Of a DNA stretch of 64,000 bases, positions 34,201-46,252 are shown piece by piece. The first letter of the stretch is position 1, and each line of letters begins with the position of its first letter. The translations under genes were made by a program, and so were the position numbers. Origin of the DNA: Anaeramoeba flamelloides (lineage: Eukaryota > Metamonada > Anaeramoebidae); the NCBI GenBank assembly GCA_027625915.1, contig JANTQA010000057.1, positions 4,464,001-4,528,000 on the forward strand, given 5' to 3'. Under the pieces are notes generated by a model. The model searched no databases. It saw only the letters and a list, made by a program, of their open reading frames with translations, and was not told where the DNA came from.

Positions 34201-37081
34201 TACAGAAATGAAGACTTTTCACTATTATATATCTTTGTCATTTTAAATATTATTTTAAGGAACTAATCTCTATTAAATTTTTTTACCTAAATTTAATAGA
34301 GATTGAGAAAATTTTTTGCCAATTACTTAGATTTAAAAACCACTGTATATTTTCATGATTGAATATATTTCTAGATAAGGAATCCTTATTTTGAAACTCG
34401 TCAAAAAAAAAAATTTAGAGACTAGTCCCTTAAAAATAAGGATTTCTTTGATTAGTTCATTGAATTTTATATCGATTAATTTGAGACCTTTAATCCTAAA
34501 TCTTGATATTCAATACTCTTTTTCAAAAAAGAAAGTTTTCATTAAGATTTACAATGAAAAAACCACAAATCAGAAATTTGATCATTTTCACAATGGCTTT
34601 ATCTAAACAAAAATCGAGTTTTTAATCAGGTACTCACAAAATAATTCACATTAAAAATTAAGGGTTATCTCTGAAACTCATAATTTACCTGATATGAATT
34701 GTCCAAAAAATATACTTTTTACTCATTTTTGCCAATTTTTATAATCAAAAATTAAATAGTTTGGTTTTTACAACATTTTATTTGAAAGATCTTGATGAAA
34801 TTGAAATGAAGAAAATATAAGTTTCATACTATACTTCTTAAAAGGTTTTAATCTCCATTTGGGTTGTTATTATCTTCAAAAAATTCTTGTGGGTTTGATC
34901 AGTTTTACTAATTTTGGAAATCAAATTTTTAATTTGTGATAAAATATGTGTTCTACTTTTTTTCCAATATCCCAATTAAAATCAATAACAGTTCTTTTCG
35001 TAATCAAAAACAATCCAATACCTTTGATCTTAGTAATCATATCACTACTATAATAACACAAACTATATGAGTAATTTCAAGACTTTTTATCATTTTCAGT
35101 ATAACAATGGTAATCCTTTTCAGTTTCTGTTTTTAATATGTTTTCTAGGTTTAAAAAACTAGTAAAAGTTTTTTAAAGATAAAAAAGGGTAAAAAAAAAA
35201 AATAAAATTTAACAAAAGATAACTTTTTGGGATTTAATTGAAATATTTGAAATTTTTTAAAATTAAAAATATTTAGAATAATTTACAAATCTTGTAGCTG
35301 TTTAAAAAAAGTTAACAGTTGAAAAGTCTTTTTCAAGACAAGTTTTTTAAAAAAATATAAATTGTAAAAATTTTAAAATTGACAGATATTGAATTTTGAT
35401 CTTTTTATTACTATCAAAATTTGAGAATAATTTCAAAGAAAAAAGAGAAATAATCAAACAAAGTGACCATAATTAGTGTGATATTATTGTTCAAGTAAAC
35501 TCAAAAAATTTCATTTTTCCATTTTTTGACAGTTTTAAAAAAATTTTTCACTTTATTTTTCAATTTTTGAATATTTCAAGACTGTAAAAAGATCTATTTT
35601 ACAATTATACCTTTTGATAACCATTTTTTTGATTACTTTTGAAAGACATTTTGAAACAAATAAGTTTAGAGTAATCTATATGGGGATCGTGAGACATATT
35701 AGAAATTGTTATAATATTTTTTTTTTAATCATTCTATTTTTGAATTTCAAATTAAATATTATCAAAAATACTAATGATCAAGAAAAAGTGAAGAAAACTA
35801 TAAAAAACTCATTTCTTTAACAAACTAATGAGACAATTTACAAAGCGATGTACCTTTTTGAACACGAACTAAACATTTCAATTACTATACAATACTTTTA
35901 AAAGGAAAAATTTTTGTCAAGTTAATTTTCTGTAAAGTTCAATATTTTTTCTCAAAAGTTATTTATAAAACGGTGAAAATACAAAGTACCTTCTTTAGAA
36001 TTTTTAATAAACCCTTTTGATAATTTTGGAATATTTGTTAAAATGAGCATTATCGAAAGGGAAAAAATTTTTCAATTTTTGTGAATAGAAACGATTTTAG
36101 TGTTGAACACAATAAAAATGGTTTGATCGAGTATTTTTTTCAAGTTTTTGAACAAAATCATCGAGAACAAGAGAAAAAAAATTATAAAAAGAGGGTTTTC
36201 GAAAAAATTTTTTAAAATAAATGTCAAATTTTAAAAAGAAAGATCAGTAATTTATTTTTGTCAAGTGGAAAAAATTGAAAAGTATTTGACATTTCTTTTG
36301 AGTTTACTTATTATTCAAGAATTAATTTTGTTTAAAAAAAATATTATTGTGAGTGTATTTTTACAAAAGAGTTGTTCGACTTGAGGTTCTTTTTCCCTCC
36401 AATACTTGTTTCAAAATAAAAATTTCGAAAGAATAATAAACAACAAAAAATAATAGCAAAAGTGGAAATTTTACGTTTTTGTAAAAGCTTGATTATTTTA
36501 AAACCTAAAACACCAATGGTTCTGTTTGCTCTTGAGTTTTCGATCGGGTTGAGTGACGAATAATTCTCTTCCTTTGGCAGCTTCGTTTTGATTTTTGAAC
36601 GAAATTTCTCTTTCTTTGCATTTTGCCTTTCCTTGTCTGCAATTTTCTCATATTCCAAATATTTCTTCTCCAGAAATCTATCATAATAATTTTGTTTGAA
36701 GAGATCAGACCAAACCTGACTTAAATAAAATTTTTTCGAGATCTTTTGTTTCCGACTATCAGAATGGAGACGAGAGAATTTCTTTTTTTTGGAGAGTGGG
36801 TGTAACAAGGCGCCATTTTGGATCAACAAAAGGATTATTAAATCTAAATATTTTTTGACTTGGGGTAAGTGTTTATTTTCAACGTCAAAATGTTTATCAA
36901 GAAACCTCAGAAGGAGTACATTTATACGAAACAATTTCTCAGGCCTTGTGTGCTTATGAAGGAATTGGCCAAAGGACCATAGTAATTTATAGAATTCTGG
37001 TTTCATATCAAATATAGAAGACAATTCCCTAACAAACAGATTAAAAAAAAGGGAAAAAAAAGAAAATGTTTCGAATAGCAT
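31289..37081 (-). CDS. E2F/DP-like winged-helix protein, gene 2 (2 exons)
   Basis: Exons (minus strand) 37081-36475 and 32799-31289, giving up to 705 aa; the intron is phase 1. The junction reads GVLGFKIIKLLQKR/TYNREDLSLLTDFS, then KQRVCTVLSIYKLLDIVVED. It aligns residue by residue with gene 1 (NNG/INTREKITQETGYARQRICTVLSIF), so the intron position and phase are conserved. Residues about 26-95 (FYKLLWSFGQFLH...YLDLIILLLIQNGALLHP) match gene 1's N-terminal region. After the winged helix comes a heptad-like helix (KVFELKVKLRQKYLEKCQKE), a very basic stretch and a Ser/Asp/Asn-rich acidic tail (DITSEDDTLSLDES) that could be an activation region. The first 25 residues are Phe-rich and precede a T-rich stretch ending in AG, so the true start may be Met26 (37006) or lie in another exon. 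The role as a transcription factor is inferred from the fold. Confidence 0.6.
33473..33670. mobile_element. Tc1/mariner-like MITE, family M1
   Basis: The TA-flanked left end 'cggcaagttccatttttaag' is mirrored by 'ccttaaaagtagaactgg' followed by 'ata'. The centre has 'gatccaatac' and 'tttaatttgag' as in sister copies. About 198 bp, clearly diverged. Confidence 0.55.
33955..34985. mobile_element. foldback element with ~220-bp inverted arms
   Basis: The left arm (about 33955-34190) is the reverse complement of about 34770-34985. Shared blocks include 'gtaaaactgatcaaaacc', 'cacaagaattttttcaag', 'aaatggagattaaaacc' and 'aatttcatcaa'. The arms enclose about 580 bp that contains a 179-bp TTAA-type element. 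No coding capacity. Confidence 0.6.
34255..34433. mobile_element. piggyBac-like MITE (TTAA ends), copy 1
   Basis: It begins TTAAGGAACTAATCTCT and ends AGAGACTAGTCCCTTAA, so TTAA bounds both sides of an inverted repeat. It is 179 bp including the TTAA copies, the same length as the copy at 46253-46431, whose sequence is its reverse. The shared core includes 'agataaggaatccttat' and 'atttaaaaaccact' or its equivalent. Duplication of TTAA is the hallmark of piggyBac-type insertion. Confidence 0.65.
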
Positions 37082-39034
37082 TTAAATTGGTCTATTTTCA
37101 GACAAAAAGTACTTTGAGAGATTCCTCAACACTTCTCCAATCTCTCTAATAAAGAAAAAAAAAATCAAGATTTCTGTATTCGTAATTTTTGTTTTGATCA
37201 AATTATAAGCAATTTGGAAATCTTTATTAATCCAACTATTTGTTTCTTTTTGGTTTGAATAGGGGCCTTACATTTTAAGAAATTTAATTATTGATCATGA
37301 ACTTCAAAAAAAAAAAAAAAAAATCTTAAAGTGTGAATTGTGGAAACAAAATCGAATTCTAACAGAAAAAAACTGATTATGTCAAATCAAAAATTTTTTT
37401 GAAACTTTTATTTTGATCTTAAAATTTTTCATCTAGTAAGAAAGACATATTTTGGTAATAACTTTTTTGTGATCCCAATTGGACTTCAATCGTTCTCGTT
37501 AGGAGTTCCAAAATTATTTATGTCTTTTGAATTAAATTTCAGACCCTTTGTGAAAATACACTCCTTAAAAAATAAATCTCAATAAGTAACTTTTGAAAAT
37601 ATTGATCTAAAATTTCTCTATTTTATTCATTTTACACAATTTGCGAATATGAAGTAACTTTTTTTAATGAATAAACAAAATGAAACAGTTTTAAAAAGAA
37701 GAAATATTTTTTTATTACTCCAAACCCTTTCAAAATAGAGTTGAGTTCAGATGACAATAACAATTTTAGCACTATTTTCTGATCATTATTAGAATAATTA
37801 ATACTTTTTTCCCATATTATAAAAAAGAATTTTAGAATAAAAGCTTTCAAATGAAATTAGATTCAAAAAGAGTTTTATGATTTTTTTTCTTATAAAAGCT
37901 TGAATATTTATTTCATTTTTTCTTATGTCTATGTTTCATGAGAAGAATGTTTTATCATCTACAAGTATGATTCAAGATAATTTTCACCAATTTAATTAAC
38001 TAAAATTATTTAGATTATTTAGGGTTTTTTTCTCAAACTCTACATTTTTCATAAAATGAATTTCAGAATAGGATTTTATCAAAATTAAAAGTATTTACTT
38101 TTAAAATCAATATGATTTCATCTTTTTTCTTGTTGAAATCCCCTTGAAAAAATAATTAATGATTTTTTTTTTTCAGAAAATACCTTTACGGGATCGATTA
38201 TTACTTTATATTTGAATAAAACCACTTTATTTTTAATAAAACTTTTACAGTAAGTAATTAATCTAATTTACAATTGGTTTTTTATGTAAAAAGGTAATTA
38301 ATATAAATTAAGATAAACAAGGACTATTAATAATAAAAGAATGTTAAACAGTAAAATTATTTTATTCAAAAGAAAAAGGAACAGGATGAACAAATAAAAA
38401 AAAAGTTCATTTTATATACTAAAATTAAAAGTTAAATAAAAACTTATTTGCATTAGAAGAAATGTATTAAAATTCTCTGAGATAAAAGTATAAAACTTGT
38501 ATTTTTTCAAATATTCTATTTTCGAAAATTTCTTGAAATTAATTAATCTGCTTGAAAATAACTAAAAACCCTCAACGGTTATTATAAAAAATTCTTGCCA
38601 AAAATGGAAACATTCTCAAAATTTTCACTTTCCATTAAATTAGCTGATATTAAATTTTAGTTAATAATGGATCTTGGATCAATAATTTTTTTTAAGATAT
38701 TTTAAAATTTAAATTCAAAAATCCAATTTTAAAATAAGATTTTTTTTCATATTTAATAAAAAAAAATTAACAATAATTTTCCAATTTAATAGCAAAAATT
38801 TTAAAATTTTTTCCTTCACTGTCAAGAGGTTATTTTATTATATTTTAAAAGTATTTTAAATTTGATAAACATCTTTTAAATAGGGAATAAATTATTTTTA
38901 CTATTCAAGTATTATTTATTTATTTATTTATTTAAAAATATTTTGATTTGATTTTTCGGTTAGGTTTTTTTATTTATATAAACTACCGAAAATTTATGAT
39001 TTTTGAGGTTTATTTCAAAAAGTAAAAAAAAACA

Positions 39035-39530
39035 CAGTTATCTTTTCCAGAATTTATAAGAATTGAGTAAAATCTTTGATTATTCTCAATTATTTTAAAT
39101 TCTGGAAAAGCTAGGCACTCTGTGAACACTTTATGTTAGCTTTTCGTGAGTTTTCTGTTTATTTGGTAAATAAATAGATTTTTGTTAGGTTTTATGTTGA
39201 TTCGGAAAATCAATAGATTTTAAAAATAAAACAGAAATCCCCAAGAAAACCTAGGACACTTTTCGTTAAGTTTTTTTTAATATTTGATTTAAACAGTAAT
39301 TTATTTAAATTTTCAGTTTATTTCAAACCATAAAAAAACCTAGGACACTTTCATTTGGTTTTCCAGAATTCAAAAGAATTGGGAAAGTCTTGTATTTTTC
39401 TCTATTCTTTTAAATCCTGGTAAACCTAGGTTACTTCTGTAAGGTTTTTGAGAATTTGAAAGAAATGAGTAAAAATAAAGATTTAAATTCAATTTTTTTT
39501 GAATTATGGGAAACCTAGGCACTTGGCTGC
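39035..39530. repeat. palindrome-chain repeat, family P (long copy)
   Basis: At least five hairpins follow one another: 'tccagaatttataagaattg' with its mirror; then 'tttggtaaataaatag'; 'gattcggaaaatcaatag'; an arm pair around 'tttcagtttatttcaaac'; and two copies of the 'cagaattcaaaagaattg' hairpin. Between them recur 'ctaggcact' and 'cctaggacacttt'. It is the longest array besides 56340-56935. Confidence 0.6.
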
Positions 39531-40350
39531 ATTGCATTACAATATATTACACCCAACAACAATTTCGATATTTTTTTAGAAATTTTGTTAAAGAATCAAA
39601 TTTATTTCAATTTTTTAATAATAATAATATCAATGATGTATTCAATTAATTAATAATATCCTTCATATTATTAAATTCTTTTTTTCATTTTTATAATATT
39701 CGTATCCTGATATTATATATTCCTAGATACTAAATATTACCAAAGAGAATAATCATACTCTCTATGAAATCAATATTTAACTTATCATTGAATAATTTAC
39801 AATTGTAGTTTTAATTGTTTCCCTAAATAAGAGATTTTTATAAAAATAATAAAAAGGGAACTACAAAATTTTCAATTTTAGTTATTCATAATTTTAATAA
39901 AAAGGATACCCACTCAAAATACTGATTTTATTTCATTTTTTTCATCAAGAGTCAAATATGATATAAAATAAGTATTTTATTCTAAAAATAGTGATTTTTC
40001 AAAAAAAAATCTAGAAATAAAAATCTCTTGTTTACATTTCAGTTGTACTTAACAAAAAAAAAATAATAAACACATTTTTTTAAATTACAGAAACTCAATA
40101 AAAATTATTTTATCTGAAGAAATAATACTTATTAATAAATTGAATTTCGTAATTCATCAACATCTATTTATCTTTCCCTCTAGTGCAAAGAAAAAATTTA
40201 ATTTTATCTTTAAACAAAGTATTTATTTACTCCAAAAAATATTTCCTCAAATAATTATATTTATGAAGATTAACAAAAAATTGTCAAAAACAATCTTTAT
40301 TGAAATATTATAACATTATCAGTTTTATTATAATTTGAATTAAATTATTA

Positions 40351-40605
40351 CATTCAGTTCCACTTTTAAGAAATAAACTTTCAAAAAAATCTAATACAAA
40401 TAAAAATCTCAATTTTTTTATATTAATTGAAGGGAGTGATCAAAGATCCTCTTACATCCTAAAAAAAATCTCAAATTAAGGTACAAAATTTTTGAATTTT
40501 TTTTTTACAAATTATTTTAAAAAAACTGAAATTTGTACCTTAATTTGAGATTTTTTTTACCTTAAATTTTGTTGAAAGTTTGTGCCTTAAAAGTGGAACT
40601 TACTG
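40351..40605. mobile_element. Tc1/mariner-like MITE, family M1 with hairpin module
   Basis: TA-flanked, 255 bp. Left 'cattcagttccacttttaag', right 'ccttaaaagtggaacttac' plus 'tg'. At about 40432-40462 it carries an extra module 'gagtgatcaaagatcctctt', also found in the M1 copy at 61465-61705 and at the start of the P array near 56460. M1 copies without the module are 179-198 bp. Confidence 0.65.
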
Positions 40606-41713
40606 TAATAATTTTTTTTTAATTTATTAAAAGTTCGAAAATAATAAAGCCAATGTTTAAATTTTGAATATCATAAAGTAAAAAAACAAGGTTTAAATTT
40701 TTGTTATTTTTTTTACATTAGATTTTTTTGAGTTACCGTTCTTTCTCAATAAAAAAAACAAGTTTTTTTTTTTTAATTTTTATTATTATTTTTTTATAAT
40801 AAAAAAAAAGAGTATAAAAATAATGAAACAATTTTTAAAATTTGGTGGGAAATATATTATGAAAGAGAAACATGATTACAATCTAACTTCTAAGTGTTAC
40901 ATACAATTATATTATGCCAAGAGTAACTTCTGGCTTGTTAGAAAGCAATGTCTTTTACTGTGATCAACTTCTATCAATTACATTAGTATAAACTAAATTG
41001 TATTAAAGTGATGATCAATTACTTTTTGGAATAAAAGAAAATTACAGACACCAGCCAATTCAAGACTTTAAATTCACAAAAAAAAACACAATAAACGAAG
41101 ATTTTACTTTTTTATATTAATTTTTTTACATTCTTTCTTTTTTTTCTCTTTTACTTGTCTTATGATTTAGAAATAAATATTTTTTTTTTTTTTCATTTTT
41201 TAAAGAAAAGCTATCCTATGAGAGTATAATCTTACCTACATTATAGTTTAATAAAAAAAACTCTCAATGAATTTATTCTTCCAGATAAATAAGGAAGTAC
41301 TTTTGTTTAACCACCCCTCCAAAATTCTGAAAAAATAAAATAAAAAAAATTAAAATTTTATAAAAATATCTTAAAATTACAAATCGGAAATATTTTGAAC
41401 TACACGCCTCTTCTAGTTTCTTTTTTTTTTTTCAGATAATCCTTCAATATTTCTTTGAAAATTTTTTTAAGTGTTAAAAGAAACATCATTAAAAAATACA
41501 TCATTAGAAAAAGATATTAATCGTTTAGGAAAAAAAGTTCAACACGATTTTTAATTGGGAAATCCATAATAGAATCACAAAAACCTTAAAATGAAAAGTA
41601 AAACCAATTGAAAAAAGTATTATTTTATAATAGATTTACATCTAAAAATCAATACACTGTATATAATAATTCTATTCAAAAAAAAAAAAAAAATAAAAAT
41701 AAAAATAAAAATA

Positions 41714-43405
41714 TTAATTAAACCCAGTAGGTATTCCATAATTGTTAGAATACCCTCTTAAAGCATTTACACCGGTATATTTTGAATGCTTATTTTCAAT
41801 AAAGTCAAGGCCCATTATTGATAATTTTTCTCTAAAGGGCTTTATTCTTTTACAAGATTTCCATTTGTATTTATTTTTTTGGTTTACTTTTGGGTCAAAT
41901 AGCACGCCTTTCTTCAAGCAATTCAATTTTGGGGGCTTTTCATATAACAGATAAGGGTTTCTGTGATTTAAATGTGATTCTGATTTGAAATTTTTAAAGT
42001 TTTTTTCAGAATCAAATTTTGGCAAAACAGGGAAATAGTGAGCCTCTGTTGAGAAGATGTAGTTGCCTTTGTTAATAAAGTTTTCTTTATCAAAAATGAG
42101 GTATAAATATTTTAAGGTTTCTGATAAAAAAAAAGAATCCATTTCGTTTTTCAATTTGTTGTGATATAAATCCCTTGAGGCGAATCCACATTTGGCTTTG
42201 TTCAAAGACAACAACCCAAACAAGATGTCCTTAGCGATCAAAATATACCAGGGGTCCTGTGTTTTGGTGTACAAGTAATAGATCGATTCAATCAATTCTG
42301 GCCTGAGGTAATAGCTTGTAAACTTTTCGATCAAAGAATTTTGGTTCAATTTATAACCCTCGGGGAGCCCACCGAATTTTCTCCACATTTGGTAATAACT
42401 ATCAACCATGTCTCGGGCAATTTTGTCTCTGCCGGACAGCAATTCGACACCGGGCCAAAATGCCATCAACGACGAAAAAACATAACGCTGCTCGAAGATA
42501 TTATAGATGCTGACGTCCCGAAACCATACGCGGTTAAAGCGCAAATATCGATCGATCACCTGCCGGCTCTCTTGGAACATGCCAAGCAATTCGTCGTCGT
42601 TGTACATGACGCCCGATTTCAATAAATACTCGAAATAGGAATCGGAATTGCCGCCAATGCCTGCGAGATTGGAAGACCAATTGCCCGACTTGATATTTAT
42701 TTCCTCGCTCAGCAAGCCGTCCTTGGTTCTGGACGCCCACAGGGAATCAATCGATCCTCTTGCCTTTCGGTAGTAAACCGGATTCTTCGTCAGCTTGGAG
42801 AGCATGCCCCATTCGAGTGTGTATGTACCCGCGGACGCGAGGCTTGTTCGATTGGACTCATTTGGATGCACCCCGTCACGGAAATTGATCGAGCCAAAGG
42901 GGATTCCCATTGGTGTTGCAAAGGCAGGCAAGAGCTGGGCGCCAAGCTCCGCGGCCTTTTGTAACAGGTAGCCCGATCGGTCCGTGATTGTTAAGTTTTT
43001 GGCTTGCAAATGGGCAGACAACAGCCCGCCCATGAAGCGGATATTGGACTCAAAGCAATTGACATTAACATCCACTTTGAAATTCGGTAATGACATTTCC
43101 TTCAGTCTCTCAAGAGCGTGCGCGAAGGTTGCTTTTTCGCCAAAGACGATCAAGGTGTCTAAATTGTCAATCAAAGTCATCGCATTGCCTCCATACTGAT
43201 CCTTCCATTTGCAATTGGCAGGCAATAACAGGTCGTGCGGGAACGCATGGCCCATGTAAAATTTAAACACCCTCTTGAATTCTTTATGAACAACATCCTT
43301 TGCCAAGGAAGTGTCAATCGAAAGCGAATTTGCTTTTGTTGCAAGAAGCAAAAAAAAAAGTGTAAACACAACAACAAGCACAGTTCCAGATTTTGTTTGG
43401 ATCAT
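41714..43405 (-). CDS. EDEM-type glycosyl hydrolase family 47 protein (intronless)
   Basis: 563 aa, one exon. Residues 1-26 are a signal peptide (TVLVVVFTLFFLLLATKANS), so the product enters the ER. The rest is a GH47 (alpha-1,2-mannosidase fold) domain of the EDEM branch: FKFYMGHAFPHDLLLP, NAMTLIDNLDTLIVFG, SLASAGTYTLEWGMLS, GGNSDSYFEYLLKSG, GGLPEGY, TSYYLRPELIESIYYLY, MDSFFLSETLKYLYLIF and FSTEAHYFPV. Conserved acidic residues expected at the active site (in RDG..., TYTLEWG, RPELIES, SETLKYL, TEAH) are present. EDEMs trim N-glycans on misfolded proteins and hand them to ER-associated degradation. Several N-glycosylation sequons (NLT, NES, NRT, NWS) fit a lumenal protein. There is a C-terminal tail of about 90 residues with a Cys pair and no PA domain. 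Codons in the first two thirds are much GC-richer than in the last third or in neighbouring genes. Confidence 0.93.
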   Translation of the reverse strand: MIQTKSGTVLVVVFTLFFLLLATKANSLSIDTSLAKDVVHKEFKRVFKFYMGHAFPHDLLLPANCKWKDQYGGNAMTLIDNLDTLIVFGEKATFAHALERLKEMSLPNFKVDVNVNCFESNIRFMGGLLSAHLQAKNLTITDRSGYLLQKAAELGAQLLPAFATPMGIPFGSINFRDGVHPNESNRTSLASAGTYTLEWGMLSKLTKNPVYYRKARGSIDSLWASRTKDGLLSEEINIKSGNWSSNLAGIGGNSDSYFEYLLKSGVMYNDDELLGMFQESRQVIDRYLRFNRVWFRDVSIYNIFEQRYVFSSLMAFWPGVELLSGRDKIARDMVDSYYQMWRKFGGLPEGYKLNQNSLIEKFTSYYLRPELIESIYYLYTKTQDPWYILIAKDILFGLLSLNKAKCGFASRDLYHNKLKNEMDSFFLSETLKYLYLIFDKENFINKGNYIFSTEAHYFPVLPKFDSEKNFKNFKSESHLNHRNPYLLYEKPPKLNCLKKGVLFDPKVNQKNKYKWKSCKRIKPFREKLSIMGLDFIENKHSKYTGVNALRGYSNNYGIPTGFN

Positions 43406-44077
43406 ATAAGACTATTCTTTGTTTCAAAACGTTTTTGAATTTCAGTATTCTTTGTTTTTTTGTTTTTTTGTTGGATGTCGGTTTTGCAAATATTGTTGGT
43501 TCTAAGTGTTAAAAAAATAAATTATTTTTTAGATTCTTTCAGAACTGTGTTGTTGGGGATTGGAAAATACATTTGTGTGAGGTCATTAGTCTTAAATTAG
43601 ATTTTATTGTGCTGATGATTGATTACTTTTTTTTTTTTTTTTTTAAGGTGATAGTTACTTATTCTTGAACGATAAGGTTTGCAATTTAATTTCAAGTATT
43701 AAGAGATTTTGAAACCATTTCGTTGTTGAAAATTCACACAAATATTTATCAAGTTAGATCTTTGAAGGAAAAAACTTGATCCATCAACTTGCATTCGAAA
43801 TTTACAACATTAAATTTTTGAAAAAAACAAAATCTTATTTAATCAATTCTCAAATAAATACCATATTAGAACCATCCAAAAACTGAAAATTTATCATTTA
43901 TTTATAGATTGCAATACCCACAAAATAAAAAATAAATAATTATCATTATTCATAAATTATCAGTTTATTGAAAGTTTTGGAGAGGGAAGAACAAAAAATA
44001 TAATTGTAAATTTGTTTTAAATTCTATTCGGAATTATTGATCAACAAAATAGTTAGATTCCATCAACTAATTTTTTT

Positions 44078-44160
44078 TAGAGTCAATTCCACTTTTAAGA
44101 AATAAACTTTGAATGATATCTAAAAACAATATAATTTCAAATTAAGGAACTAAAAATGGA
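44078..44160. repeat. half copy of MITE family M1
   Basis: 'gtcaattccacttttaag' followed by 'aaataaactttgaatg' and 'caaattaaggaac' matches the left half of M1 elements. The mirrored right half is not found downstream. Confidence 0.45.
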
Positions 44161-44604
44161 ATTCTAGTAAAATAAATTAATAAAAATAAAATTCCAAAAA
44201 ATGTTTTTCTTATTTTTTGATAAATCAAAATAAAATTTCCAATTCAGATTAAATTGTATTATTACACGTGTTTGTACTGTTTAATTGTGTGTAAAATTTT
44301 GAATTTTAGTTTATTTTTTACCTTATTTAACTCTACACAAAAAAAATATTATTAAGAAGATAGAAACAATAGATTTTTGAGAAAATTCCTAACTATCTGA
44401 AAAAGACATACCCAAAGTCCTTGTTATTAGTTTCCTGTTATTTGTTGAATATATTATAATGTTTTGAGGTTGGAAAATTTTTAATAAAATGTCAAAATTA
44501 ACACAGAATCTCCCAATTTTAGTATCATTCACACTTTTTTTCATATAAATTTATAAAATACAATCTAAGTAAATTAAGAAGAAAAAACCTTTTATTTATA
44601 TATT

Positions 44605-45125
44605 TATTGATGGAAGAAGTGTAAAGTACACTCTTTATGTCCTTTTACTTAAATTTCCAAAAAGATAATTTAAGCATAAAATTATAGATTTCACGATTGT
44701 TCAGGAGAAAGACATACCCATTTTGTTTAATGTTTAAAAAGCAAAAACAAAAAAAGCAAAAGAAAAAAAGAAAAATTAAAAAAAAAAAATTGAAAATAGT
44801 TTATAATAAGTAATTGGTAAAAAATCATCAAAAAAAAACCATGATATATTTATATAAGTACTCCCAAAATCACAATTAGAATACTTTTGGTTAATTTAAT
44901 AATTTGATAATTGATAATGAATGTTCAATTGGGAATTGTTTTTTAATTGTTGTAATTTCTTTTTTTCTTTGATCTGATTTATAAATAAACCTTTTTCATT
45001 TTTTCCAGTGTTTACTTTTTCGTTTTAATTTTCAAGTTACTAATACTTATGTGTTTTAGTGTAACAGTGTTAACAAGTTACCATTTTATCTTTTTCCTTT
45101 ATAACTCTTCTTCCAATATATAGAA
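44605..45125. mobile_element. inverted-repeat element, family L, copy 1
   Basis: The left end 'gatggaagaagtgtaaagt' is mirrored at the right by 'tataactcttcttccaat'. It is related to 54714-55365 by 'aaattatagatttcacgatt', 'aaagacatacccat', 'aatttgataattgataatg' and 'taccattttatctttttcc'. About 520 bp, non-coding. Confidence 0.55.
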
Positions 45126-46252
45126 GATTTAGCATATAAAAAATGGAAAAAAAAAAACATTTTATTAAAGATTCCCATGAGTATGATATCATATGAAAAA
45201 TATTTATTTATTTTTTTGCTATAAAAAATATCAAATATAATGATATCTCCTTTTTAAAAACGATGTACACAGTCAATATCTTTTTGAAACCATGAATTCA
45301 TAAAATCTATAAATTTTGAAAATGCTGTGAAACTTTTTTTTGACCATCCATTTTGATTTAAGGGTTTATTACAAACAATATAAAATATAATTTTTCATTT
45401 TATATTTTCAAAATTTTCTTCAAAATTGTAACATTTTCAGTAAAAACATTCACAAACCAAAAAAATGGAATAAGTATTAAAAGTGGGTACTTTTTTAATG
45501 TGTTAAAAATTATTAAACAAATACTTTCATAGATTATTATTCTCGTAAAATCACAATTTAAAATTTTACATTTGTTTGAAAAAATAGTTTTTTCTATGTA
45601 AAAATTAAATAAAACTGTATGGTATGATATTTTAAGTATTTTTGAGAATTAATATTTGTTAATATATTATTTTGTTAATTTTTGGCTTAAAGAACGATAA
45701 ATTCTTAGATATAAAATAGAATTCAAAACAATATCCAATTATTAAAAATTAAGATCCTTTTTACTAAAAAGAAAGAAAAATTTGTTGTGAAAATGACTCA
45801 TTTTACACATAAAATATTCATTGACATTGTTCAATGAAAAAATCTACAAAAAACTAACTCAATTTCTGTTAAACAAAATAATTGAGGCTTTGTGTTAAAA
45901 ATAAAAGAAATCCAATAAAAAATTCTACCACCGTAAGAAACCAAATATTTTTCGGACTTAATTAAAAAGATTCCACTTAAATTACTAAAAAGAGTATATA
46001 TTTTGCAAGAATTTAAAAAAATCTTCAAATTCGAGAATTTCAGAAGTCCATAAATTAATTATTTAAACTTGTTTTCGCAATTAAAATTTTGAAATTTAAA
46101 TTGACAAAAAAGCAGTTTTTTGAAAGCTGAAAAAACTTTTGTTTAATTTATTTTGCAAAGAATAGTCATGTAAATTGGGTTACTAATTGGAAATAATTTT
46201 GTTTTTTTTTGATTTATTAGGGGTATAATCATTGTAGATATAATTATTTTTT

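Larger units (their letters stand above)
32800..36474 (-). other. 3.7-kb intron of E2F-like gene 2
   Basis: It begins gtaaaatttcc and ends aaaatag. Inside lie an M1 MITE (33473-33670) and a 1-kb foldback (33955-34985) that carries a 179-bp TTAA-bounded element. The stretch 35000-36470 shows only AT-rich sequence; frames at 34391-34606 and 35614-35820 have no domain. Confidence 0.6.
37082..41713. other. intergenic region, repeat-bearing
   Basis: No gene is recognised in these 4.6 kb. They contain a palindrome-chain repeat (39035-39530) and an M1 MITE (40351-40605). The minus-strand frame at 37632-37850 is Phe/Lys-rich without domain similarity. A run of AAAAT repeats lies at 41690-41712, directly after the EDEM stop codon. 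Confidence 0.6.
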
